NCBI GenBank assembly: GCA_965657335.1
Contig: CBFHOH010000018.1
Span: 32,474-96,473, forward strand
DNA: 64,000 bases
Source of the DNA: UBA4582 sp965657335
GTDB taxonomy: Bacteria > Pseudomonadota > Gammaproteobacteria > Pseudomonadales > Azotimanducaceae
Reading direction: 5' to 3'
The notes under the pieces are model-generated. The model was not told the origin of the DNA. It did not search any database and saw only the letters and a list, made by a program, of their open reading frames with translations. Shown in pieces: positions 35,710 to 43,179 of the stretch (its first letter is position 1; every line of letters starts with the position of its first letter). The translations under genes were made by a program, and so were the position numbers.

Positions 35710-36969
35710 TTACTCTGTGTTTTTGATTTTTCCGTTTTGCGCTAACGATTCAATAACGTCTTTGGGAATGCCCGTTTCCTCAAGAATTTCGATGCTATGT
35801 TGGCCCAGCGTCGGGCTCGGCATACGAATTTCAAGGCTGGTTTTTGAAAATTGTACGGGTGGTGACACCACAGTGATGTCGCCTACCACCGGGTGTGACA
35901 TCTGGCTAAGGTAATGATTCGCGAGTACCTGCTCATTATCCAGTAGCTGAGCTTTCAGGTTGACACGGCTCGCCGGTACGTCTGCAGCAAGCAGCAGCGG
36001 CATCCAATGCTCAAGTTTTTCTTGCATGAGCCTTTGTTCGACCAGCGTGCGTTGTGCGCTTACATGTCGCTGCGCATCGTCAGGCTGATAACCTTCAGTC
36101 TCCAGTAGCGGATCGCTTAATCCCAGCACCTTCAACAATCTTTTTTGCACAACGGAGCCGCCTGCGCCGAGACAGAGCATCTGGTCAGCGGTGCGAAAGA
36201 AACCGTAATATGCTGCGGTGATGCCTATTGGGTTTGATTGAGACTGGCGAGCTAAGACGTCTTCCCATGACGCGCCTTGGGTAAAGGCATCTTTGAGATA
36301 GTTCGCGAATTCGACGCGGTTTCCATCATGCGCTGCGACAGCATTTATGTTGTTGTTCTGTAACACAAGAGATGCCTGAAGCAGCGATACATCAAGCTTT
36401 TGTCCCTCGCCCTTTCTTTCGCGATGAAACAATGCGGTGGAGATGCCCCATGCCATTAGCATGGCGGCACTGTAGTCGATTATCGGGTCTGCCAGAGGCA
36501 AGGGCCCGTTGGGTGTCAAAGGTGCCAATCCGGAATAGCCCTGTAATGCCATATCCATGCCGGCGGTGTTTGCAAGCGGGCCGCTAGGACCAAACCCCGT
36601 ATTTTCGGCATAGATAAGTTTTGGATTAATTGTTTGCAGTGTCGGATAGTCGAATCCGAGTTTTTCAGCCTGTCCCGGTCGAAAGTTTGCAACGACGACA
36701 TCGGCCTTGCTTATGAGCTTCTTGAGAGCGGAGATAACCACTGGATCGGATATGTCGCAGGCGATAGATCGTTTGTTCCTGTTTTTGTTGAGAAATTGTT
36801 GTCCTTCGCTGCTTGTATATTTTGCTCCGTTGCGTCGAGCATCATCGCCGATAAGCGGTTCTACCTTGATGACATCTGCGCCAGCATCCGCCAGCAACTG
36901 GCAGCAATAGGGTGCGGCGATGAACCTGCCAAACTCGATGATTCGAATGCCTGTTAACGCGCCTGTCAT
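35710..36969 (-). CDS. CaiB/BaiF-type (class III) CoA-transferase
   Basis: This 419-residue protein starts with LTGIRIIEFGRFIAAPYCCQLLADAGADVIKVE-like class III sequence; GDDARRNG and NRNKRSIACDI also match the family. The core has NTGFGPSGP and GYSGLAPLT. Class III enzymes move CoA between an acyl-CoA and a free acid through an aspartyl-acyl intermediate. GAGGG precedes the ATG. It starts after the alpha/beta hydrolase gene, 43 bases away in the same direction. The acid substrate is not predictable. An alpha-methylacyl-CoA racemase is the main alternative of this fold. Confidence 0.9.
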   Translation of the reverse strand: MTGALTGIRIIEFGRFIAAPYCCQLLADAGADVIKVEPLIGDDARRNGAKYTSSEGQQFLNKNRNKRSIACDISDPVVISALKKLISKADVVVANFRPGQAEKLGFDYPTLQTINPKLIYAENTGFGPSGPLANTAGMDMALQGYSGLAPLTPNGPLPLADPIIDYSAAMLMAWGISTALFHRERKGEGQKLDVSLLQASLVLQNNNINAVAAHDGNRVEFANYLKDAFTQGASWEDVLARQSQSNPIGITAAYYGFFRTADQMLCLGAGGSVVQKRLLKVLGLSDPLLETEGYQPDDAQRHVSAQRTLVEQRLMQEKLEHWMPLLLAADVPASRVNLKAQLLDNEQVLANHYLSQMSHPVVGDITVVSPPVQFSKTSLEIRMPSPTLGQHSIEILEETGIPKDVIESLAQNGKIKNTE

Positions 36970-37012
36970 ATTTCCCTCTCAAGGTTCCAAAAGCGGTGCT
37001 GACCGCTGTCCG

Positions 37013-37777
37013 CTAGCTTGCAAGCTTCGTTTTAAATTCCGTAACAATACTGGTAAAGAGCCCGGGTCTGTAGAAAGGTGAGCTGTGACCGGTCATCTCC
37101 ATTATTCGGAAGTCTGAATCTGGAATGTTATCTGCGATACGCTGTGCTTCCGCAAGATTCATATCCTGTCGACCGCAAACGACCAAGACGGGAACACTCA
37201 GTTCCCCGAGTTTTTCAGACATATCAGGCTCACCCTGATGCGCGGTGTGTGTTTTAAGCGCGGCGTCCCGGTTTTCGTAGAATCGCCAGTATTTCTGCAG
37301 CTCGACGCTTGGTTCTCCAGCCTCAGCAAGCATTGTTCTTGCTTGGGCGCCCAGCGCCCGCTGACCCGTTTGTTCCACAGGTGGCGTCAATGAAACGTCG
37401 AACAGTCCCAGACCCGTGAGCTTTTTTGGATGTCGTAATGCAAATTGTGCGGCGGTACGAGCACCATAGGCGACCCCTAGGACAAAAGCGGGTGGCAGTG
37501 AGAGCGCATCCATAAGCCCCGCGAGGTCGTCAGCATATTGTGAAAAAGTAAAGTCAGTATCAGCGCCCCAGCCACTCTTGCCCGTGCCACGAATATCAAA
37601 CCGTAGCACTCTGTAGTGCTGCAGGAGCCCATCGAGTACGATTTCCCAACATGTTAGATTGTGGCTCGCCATGTTGATCAGTGTTAGCAGAGGTTTCGTT
37701 TCATCACCTGCCAGTGAGTAGTGCAGTGATACGCCATTGATCTCTGCGAAAGATTGGTCCTGCTCGTATGCATTCAT
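37013..37777 (-). CDS. Alpha/beta hydrolase-fold protein with Ala at the nucleophile position
   Basis: This 254-residue protein resembles 3-oxoadipate enol-lactonase-like alpha/beta hydrolases: an HYSLAGDE start, DIRGTGKSGW oxyanion/loop region and a C-terminal MTGHSSPFYRPG His. A candidate acid Asp is in CGRQDMNLA. The nucleophile elbow reads LGVAYGAR, so residue 103 is Ala (codon GCC) where the family has Ser (GxSxG). If the assembly is right, the usual ester chemistry is not possible, and the protein may bind a ligand or act by another mechanism. It lies between the PQQ-type dehydrogenase gene and the CoA-transferase gene, all on the minus strand. Confidence 0.82.
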   Translation of the reverse strand: MNAYEQDQSFAEINGVSLHYSLAGDETKPLLTLINMASHNLTCWEIVLDGLLQHYRVLRFDIRGTGKSGWGADTDFTFSQYADDLAGLMDALSLPPAFVLGVAYGARTAAQFALRHPKKLTGLGLFDVSLTPPVEQTGQRALGAQARTMLAEAGEPSVELQKYWRFYENRDAALKTHTAHQGEPDMSEKLGELSVPVLVVCGRQDMNLAEAQRIADNIPDSDFRIMEMTGHSSPFYRPGLFTSIVTEFKTKLAS

Positions 37778-37815
37778 ATTGTTCGCTCTTGCTGTTAATG
37801 AAGTTGGTGGTTTGA

Positions 37816-39093
37816 CTACTCGCTTTCTCCGGTGGGTGCAGAGATTCGGAGAATTCTGGTGTTTGGCATATCTTCTATGACATAAATAGCGCCGTCCGGA
37901 CCCTGACTGACATGGCGAAGCCTGTGCCCGGGTTCGTCCAACAATCTTTCTTCGCCTGTAACGTGCTCACCTTGAAGTTCAAGTCTGGCTAGGTGCATTG
38001 AAGATAAACCGGTTAGAAACAGGTTGCCGCGCCAGCTGGGAAACATGTCACCGGTGTAGAACATCATATCTGAGGGCGCCATCGAAACAGGGCTCCAGTA
38101 GTAAATTGGCTGAACTGTGCCCTGTTTTGTGGTCATGCCAGTGCCCACGGGTTTGGTGCCCCCCATACGGCCATAGGATACAGAAGGCCAGCCATAATCT
38201 TTACCAGCTGCAATGACATTTATCTCATCACCAGCTGTTCCACCCTGGTCGGCAACCCAAAAATCGCCGGTTGCAGGATTCAATTCTAGACTGTTTGAAT
38301 TGCGTAGGCCCACGGCGTAGGCCATATCATTAATCTCGTCGTTGCCAATAAACGGGTTGTCATCAGGTACTGACCCATCGGTATTAAGACGCAAAATCAT
38401 ACCAAAGCTTGCCTTGAGATCTTGCTCGCCCATCGGACTCTTTCGCTGTGTTGTGATCAGTAGCTTACCGCTTTTGTCAAAAGCCATTCTGCTCGGTGTT
38501 GTTTCAACAATTGTTCTCACGTTGAAGATACTGCGTTCATTTTCTGCAAGAGTGGCACTAGCAACTCGCCAAGTCCCCCAGGGTTGTTTGTTTTTCTCTT
38601 GCCGCGAAAGCTTGTTCCACTCAAGTCGTTCCTCTGCAAATTGTTTGTAGCGGTTGTCGGAGTTGTCGCTTTCTACATCGGCTGGGGGTGCAAGGTAGGA
38701 AAAATAAAGTTTCCGATTCGTTTCGAAATTCGGGTCGAGAATAATGTCATTTAGGCCGCGAGATCCCCATGCTCGAACTGCCGGCACGCCATCGATAGGC
38801 TCGGAGACGAAACCTTTTTTTGTGATAATTCTGATGCGCCCAGGCACCTCTGTAACCATCATCTTGCCATTTGGCATGTGCACCATCGCCCAGGGTCGGT
38901 GTAAGCTCGTGACGAATTCGATGACATTGAAGGTTGGGCTTTTTAATGCGAGCGGGGCTCTTGTTTGACCTTGAAAGAGCGGTGAGACGGCATGTGTGCC
39001 CTCGAATACCTGTTGCGAGAATGTTGGTGAGGATAGACCAAAGAGTAATAGCCCTAAAGTTGCAAGGCGTTGGGTATACGCAAAAGTTTCCAT
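37816..39093 (-). CDS. PQQ-dependent sugar dehydrogenase-family protein (YliI/sorbosone-type), exported
   Basis: The protein is 425 residues from the ATG at 39093, which has GAGGG seven bases upstream. A frame extending to 39162 is open but less well supported. The N-terminus is a signal peptide (LATLGLLLFGLSSPTFSQQ). The rest is a beta-propeller with sugar-dehydrogenase motifs such as LHRPWAMVHMPNGKMMVTE, GDEINVIAAGKDYGWP and GPDGAIYVIED. Members use PQQ and calcium to oxidise aldoses in the periplasm, but many are uncharacterised. It precedes the alpha/beta hydrolase gene by 38 bases. Confidence 0.88.
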   Translation of the reverse strand: METFAYTQRLATLGLLLFGLSSPTFSQQVFEGTHAVSPLFQGQTRAPLALKSPTFNVIEFVTSLHRPWAMVHMPNGKMMVTEVPGRIRIITKKGFVSEPIDGVPAVRAWGSRGLNDIILDPNFETNRKLYFSYLAPPADVESDNSDNRYKQFAEERLEWNKLSRQEKNKQPWGTWRVASATLAENERSIFNVRTIVETTPSRMAFDKSGKLLITTQRKSPMGEQDLKASFGMILRLNTDGSVPDDNPFIGNDEINDMAYAVGLRNSNSLELNPATGDFWVADQGGTAGDEINVIAAGKDYGWPSVSYGRMGGTKPVGTGMTTKQGTVQPIYYWSPVSMAPSDMMFYTGDMFPSWRGNLFLTGLSSMHLARLELQGEHVTGEERLLDEPGHRLRHVSQGPDGAIYVIEDMPNTRILRISAPTGESE

Positions 39094-39483
39094 AAATGAC
39101 CCTCGAGTGTTGCGAGCGAAAGACTTGCGGTAAAGAATGCTGCCAAGGTCGCTCGATAGCAAAATGATATTTCAGAAACGCCTGTTAAAAAACCTACTGT
39201 GCACCGAATCGGGTTTTCGATGCAAGTGGCATCGATAAGGAGATGGCGAGCCACAGAAAGTAATACGACGGCTGCCCAAATGCTTTCAATGCTGCACACA
39301 ATGGTTCGTTTTACGTCGTCTCTGATGGTTGCTGTTGCCAGAGGGTATGCAAAGTATCCCGTTTGATGATTTTCGCTTGGGTGCCCTCGTGCCTCTTTGA
39401 CTGTCTGGGGAGGTTACTTATTTGCTATGGTTAAACACAAAGTTCGAAGGTGACCACCAAGTCCGAGAAAGAGGCATTAAGAG
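39094..39483. other. 390-bp divergent intergenic region
   Basis: This gap lies between the PQQ-type dehydrogenase (minus) and the beta-hydroxyacid dehydrogenase (plus). Open frames within it overlap neighbours or have poor composition and no ribosome site, so I see no gene. A weak plus-strand promoter candidate lies at 39397-39424. Confidence 0.6.
39397..39424 (+). promoter_or_regulatory. Candidate sigma-70 promoter
   Basis: TTGACT (39397-39402) is followed after 16 bases by TATTTG (39419-39424), 60 bases ahead of the ATG at 39484. The minus-35 is good and the minus-10 is only fair. Confidence 0.3.
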
Positions 39484-40314
39484 ATGACAGTTGTAGGTTT
39501 GCTCAACCCTGGCGCGATGGGGGCTTCAGTAGGAGCTGCTGCGTTAACCAACGTAGATGAAGTGTTGTGGGCGTCAGAGGGGAGAAGTGATGCGACTCGC
39601 ATGCGGGCTGAAAAAGCAGGTTTGACTCGTGTGGATTCGTTCGCCGCGCTGGTCAATGAAAGCGAGCTAATTTTGAGTGTTTGTCCCCCCGCCAGTGCCT
39701 TGTCGTTGGCGAGCCAGGTATTTTCTCTGGATTTCAAAGGCACCTATGTTGACTGTAATGCCATTGCTCCGAAACAAACTCGAGCGATCGCGGAAATTGC
39801 CAATGATAAAGGGGCAAGGATTGTTGATGGGGGAATTATTGGTGGTCCGGCATGGCAAGCTACAGCCGGCACCAGATTATGGCTTTCAGGTCCCGACGTC
39901 AGTCAAGTGATAGCATTATTCGAGCACTCTCCCTTACTTACGGGTGTTGCGGGCTGTGACATTGGTGCAGCCTCTGCGCTCAAGATGTGTTTCGCCGCCT
40001 TCACGAAAGGGTCGACAGCATTACTAGCTGCTGTGCTCGCCGTTGCAGATAAAGAGGGTGTAGGTGATGTGCTGGCTGAGCAATGGGGTGAAGCCTTTAC
40101 AAATAACACCAAGCAGCAAGTCACGACAAATTCCGCTAAGGCCTGGCGTTTTGCGGGTGAAATGGAACAGATAGCAGCCACGTTTGACAGCGCTGGATTA
40201 CCCGGTGGGTTTCATGACGCGGCTGCTGAAGTCTTTAATCGGCTTTCCGACTTCAAGGATTGGCAATCGGAACCTGCGTTTGAAGACTTATTGCAGGCGT
40301 TGCAACTAAAATGA
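39484..40314 (+). CDS. Beta-hydroxyacid dehydrogenase-like protein (6PGDH fold, DUF1932 C-terminus)
   Basis: This 276-residue protein has a Rossmann NAD(P) domain beginning VVGLLNPGAMGASVGAA, then DGGIIGGPAW, which corresponds to the family substrate segment. SALKMCFAAFTKG holds the Lys that acts as catalytic residue in related dehydrogenases. The C-terminal part matches DUF1932 in arrangement, as in phosphogluconate dehydrogenase-like proteins. It should reduce or oxidise a hydroxyacid in the cytoplasm. A AGAGG sequence lies upstream of the ATG. Its stop overlaps the convergent Nudix gene by nine bases. Confidence 0.85.
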   Translation: MTVVGLLNPGAMGASVGAAALTNVDEVLWASEGRSDATRMRAEKAGLTRVDSFAALVNESELILSVCPPASALSLASQVFSLDFKGTYVDCNAIAPKQTRAIAEIANDKGARIVDGGIIGGPAWQATAGTRLWLSGPDVSQVIALFEHSPLLTGVAGCDIGAASALKMCFAAFTKGSTALLAAVLAVADKEGVGDVLAEQWGEAFTNNTKQQVTTNSAKAWRFAGEMEQIAATFDSAGLPGGFHDAAAEVFNRLSDFKDWQSEPAFEDLLQALQLK

Positions 40315-40914
40315 CAGGCCAAATAACTGCCAGTCACCCGCTTTGCTGCGCTCATCGATAGCGCCAATTGAGAGGCCAGTGCCCGGCTTATTCTGCAGGG
40401 CTTGTTGAATGCCCCATTTCGAAAGCCCCTGAACGCCTTCAATGTGTTCCATTTCCTCCAGAGAGTAAAAACCGGCATCGCTGATCTCGTCACCATCAAA
40501 GGCGGGTTCTCCAGATTCGTAGTTAAGACGGAAAATGACGTAAATGTTGGTTGACGGGCCGCCGCGGCTGCCGCCGAGAGAATGACGAAAGGCGAGCACG
40601 TCATGCACGCTAGCGATCACTTTTGACTCCTCGTGAACTTCTCGCTCGACGGCGGTCGATAGTAGCTCGTCGTGCTCAGCATAGCCGCCGGGAATTTGCC
40701 ACATACCTGCAAATGGATTATGCCCTCGTTGGACTAGCAGTGCTTTGGTGACGCCATCGATTTCACGAGTGACGACACCGGCGCAGCCGATAGAGAACTC
40801 TCCGAAGTGAATAAACCCGCAACCGACGGCGACGCATGCCTGTCGTTCACGTTCGCCATCGTGTCGAGTAGAGATAGGGTCACCGCATTTAGGGCAGAAA
40901 TTGAGTGAGGACAT
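40306..40914 (-). CDS. Nudix hydrolase with N-terminal zinc ribbon
   Basis: This 202-residue protein has an N-terminal zinc-ribbon-like part (CPKC, then CVAVGC) and a Nudix domain. The Nudix box is GYAEHDELLSTAVEREVHEE followed by SKV. It keeps the catalytic GX5EX7REVxEE residues, but the Gly near the end is Lys. The arrangement is like NudC/ADP-ribose pyrophosphatase-type proteins. It likely hydrolyses a nucleoside diphosphate derivative in the cytoplasm. It is a single gene; its stop overlaps that of the upstream plus-strand dehydrogenase. Confidence 0.87.
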   Translation of the reverse strand: MSSLNFCPKCGDPISTRHDGERERQACVAVGCGFIHFGEFSIGCAGVVTREIDGVTKALLVQRGHNPFAGMWQIPGGYAEHDELLSTAVEREVHEESKVIASVHDVLAFRHSLGGSRGGPSTNIYVIFRLNYESGEPAFDGDEISDAGFYSLEEMEHIEGVQGLSKWGIQQALQNKPGTGLSIGAIDERSKAGDWQLFGLSF

Positions 40915-41077
40915 GTTTTTTCCAGGATGCGTAAAATGAGAGCACTTGTTTCAAAAGCGTAGGCAACTATAAATCCTGCACAGTTTCAGTTCAATTCCTG
41001 TCTGTTTACCCGGCATTTAGTTGTGGTGTTGATCTCTGAGGGTTGCATCCAGCGGTGATCTCATCGAATATTGCGCG

Positions 41078-41236
41078 ATGTACGAAGAATTAGAAAAAAG
41101 AATTGAAGAGCAGGAAGTTTGGACCTTTCGAGAGTGTCTTGGTCTGGGCGTAGATTTTGGGTTAAAAACTCGAATGGTGATTGCGCAGGTGCTGATGCAG
41201 GGTAAAGAGTACGTTGACCATGAAAACGATGAATAA
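41078..41236 (+). CDS. Small ORF of 52 residues, unknown
   Basis: An ATG at 41078 opens a 52-codon frame that ends in TAA at 41236. The product is charged and helix-prone (MYEELEKRIEEQEVWTF start, ending YVDHENDE). It lies in the 473-base gap between the Nudix and DNA-repair genes, which are both on the minus strand. A second short frame overlaps its end. The ribosome site is not strong. A minus-strand frame of 93 residues covers the same bases and looks less protein-like. Support is composition and coupling only. Confidence 0.35.
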   Translation: MYEELEKRIEEQEVWTFRECLGLGVDFGLKTRMVIAQVLMQGKEYVDHENDE

Positions 41237-41366
41237 GGCTGACCAGCCAGTTCCCGCCGAGATCGTGCATGAAATTCATTTCCCGCCCAAACCCCGGCAT
41301 TCCAATGTTTTTCGAGCGATGTGCACCCTGACTAACAAGCATGTCAGCGTGATGGCTCGTCGCTAA
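41229..41366 (+). CDS. Small ORF of 45 residues, overlapping the preceding one
   Basis: An ATG at 41229 lies within the last codons of the 52-residue frame (shared ATGAATAA) and opens 45 codons ending in TAA at 41366. An in-frame ATG at 41220 would add three residues. The product contains HEIHFPPKPRHSNVFRAM and a basic end (ARR). No family is recognised. The overlap of two frames in the same direction is the main reason to list it. Confidence 0.3.
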   Translation: MNKADQPVPAEIVHEIHFPPKPRHSNVFRAMCTLTNKHVSVMARR

Positions 41367-41387
41367 CGCTCCTCGTGTTCGAAATTG

Positions 41388-42521
41388 CTATGCCAGCAAG
41401 AAGGACCTTTTACCTCGGGCAACGCCGTTTACGACAATCTCGACATGGTGTTCGCCGCGATACATTGTTCGGGTGGTGATCGGGCGAAACGAGATTTTTT
41501 TATTTACCCGAAGTTCCTCTCCTGCTTGTGCCTGAACGTCTTTGACGGCAAAAACACGCGGTGAATGACTTGCGTTCGCTTTAAGGTAGTGAACGCGAAG
41601 CGCGACCTTAAGGTTTTGGTTTGCCTCCGATTTAATGACACAGGTGTACATCAGATTTTCACCCACCTGCACAGATTCAGCCACTGAAACGGCGTTTACG
41701 CTGAACGCCGGTGCGATTGGGTAGCCCAGAAGAGCAAGGGCACCCGGGTGATCCCGTTTCACCAATGTGCGCAGTGCGTGCCGGATTAACCATTGCGTCT
41801 CTGAACTTGTGTGTTTTTGCCACCTAGTCAGTGTGGCAATGACCCTCTCAGGTTCAAGTTTTGATAGATCGTTTAGCGTATTGGCAACAGAGCGTACGAC
41901 GTATCGCGTGTTGTCGTGTTTGAGCAACTCTAGCACTTCAAATATGGCATTGTGATTTACGTTCGCCCGCTCAGCCCATGGTAAAAATGGCCTAATACCT
42001 TCGGAGGCGAGTCTGCGAACGTGATAGTTGTTGCTCAAAGCACATTCTTTGATAAAAGATAGGCTCTCTGCGGGATATTGACGAAGAAAAGGCCGTATTG
42101 AGTTTTCGGCGGTGAATCGTTTGGTGCTTTCGCGGAGAAAAGAGAGAGACTTCGTTAGCGTCGACTCGGTGCAACCGAACCTGGCCACAAATTCTCCCGG
42201 TACTGCCCATATAAACTCACCAAAGTCGTCATCGGTTTTGTTAGGGTCAAGAGGCGCGGGCAGTGAACCCTCAAGTATCTTAAGAGCCTCATCAAAGTTT
42301 TCTGGCAGGTGCATCGCAAGCGCTGTAACCATCCAGTCGATACGTTGTTTGAGTTCAAGCGTGGGAAACTTTTCTAGGACCAACTTTTCAAACTGCTCCT
42401 GATTGAATTGGGTCTGTTGTTCTGCGAAGGATGTTGCAAGCGCGTCAGAAAGCACTCGGACGGATCGTGCATTAAATAACTGGTCTTTAAGCGAGAAGCC
42501 TGTTTCAGCTTTAATTGCCAT
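41388..42521 (-). CDS. DNA alkylation repair protein (AlkD-like HEAT repeats)
   Basis: The protein is 377 residues from the ATG at 42521; a frame to 42575 is also open. It is helical throughout with HEAT-like repeats and matches AlkC/AlkD-type repair proteins, as seen from segments such as LIRHALRTLVKRDHPGALALLG and VRRLASEGIRPFLPWAERAN. The family removes alkylated bases from DNA without base flipping. The C-terminal 100 residues form a beta-rich extension (about residues 275-377). It is a single gene. The AlkC-like branch seems more likely because of the length, but I am not certain. Confidence 0.8.
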   Translation of the reverse strand: MAIKAETGFSLKDQLFNARSVRVLSDALATSFAEQQTQFNQEQFEKLVLEKFPTLELKQRIDWMVTALAMHLPENFDEALKILEGSLPAPLDPNKTDDDFGEFIWAVPGEFVARFGCTESTLTKSLSFLRESTKRFTAENSIRPFLRQYPAESLSFIKECALSNNYHVRRLASEGIRPFLPWAERANVNHNAIFEVLELLKHDNTRYVVRSVANTLNDLSKLEPERVIATLTRWQKHTSSETQWLIRHALRTLVKRDHPGALALLGYPIAPAFSVNAVSVAESVQVGENLMYTCVIKSEANQNLKVALRVHYLKANASHSPRVFAVKDVQAQAGEELRVNKKISFRPITTRTMYRGEHHVEIVVNGVARGKRSFLLA

Positions 42522-42659
42522 CGGCTGCCAAATCCATGAGTAAATACATGAGGTAATAGAAGTACGAAAGCACATATCGATGAAAAAATGAACTCACAAT
42601 TCTATAGGTTGCTCAGTTAGTAAGTCTCTCGAGCATGATTTTGTGAGGTTTGGGCATGC

Positions 42660-43094
42660 CTATCGGTTGAGATTAATAGTAGCCTGCGTGTCCGATTTAA
42701 CCTCAAATCGAGCAGCTGACCATTTAGGCGGACCGAATTTCCCTTTAGCATTATTCGAAAACCCCCACGGCTCCTTGGGCATGCCGACAAAGTTTGTGTC
42801 CATTTTGTTATTTCCGTTTACATCATGCAGAACCCTGATGGCATAAAAGCCAGGATTTACGTCACGCAGAGTGATGGATGTGGTCTCCCCCAAGGGCGCT
42901 GTGATTAATGAAGCAGAGGCCGCTGCCTCATCGCCAAATTGTTGTTCCGAAGAAAGCACAGCGATAATGATGTGGCCTTCCTGCTCGACAATATCTTCGA
43001 TAGTGATCTTCAAATCTGCAGCAAGTATGCGTGGTGAGAACAGCAGTAAAAGAGAAATCGCTATGCCAGACGATATAGCTAACGTTGTTTTCAT
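42660..43094 (-). CDS. DUF2141 exported protein
   Basis: This 144-residue protein starts with a signal peptide (about 1-25, ending RILAADLK). The mature part fits DUF2141: FYAIRVLHDVNGNNKMDTNFVGMPKEPWGFS is characteristic, taken as a split motif of HDxNxNxxxD and GxPxExxGFSNN. It should be a small periplasmic beta-sandwich, and no enzymatic function is known. It is a single gene. The phosphatase gene at 43180 is divergent from it. Confidence 0.85.
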   Translation of the reverse strand: MKTTLAISSGIAISLLLLFSPRILAADLKITIEDIVEQEGHIIIAVLSSEQQFGDEAAASASLITAPLGETTSITLRDVNPGFYAIRVLHDVNGNNKMDTNFVGMPKEPWGFSNNAKGKFGPPKWSAARFEVKSDTQATINLNR

Positions 43095-43179
43095 TTTGGT
43101 GATTCGCCTCTGATTGTCGCTTGAGTTTAACCGTGCGTAGTTAATTGCTGAATAAAACGAGGCAATTTCCTAGTACGGG

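Noticed and set aside
39054..39299. Minus-strand frame of 81 residues upstream of the PQQ-type dehydrogenase
   Set aside because: It covers the dehydrogenase signal peptide in another frame and has no ribosome site.
41061..41342. Minus-strand frame of 93 residues in the gap after the Nudix gene
   Set aside because: No ribosome site, unusual composition, and it lies opposite the two plus-strand small frames that read better.
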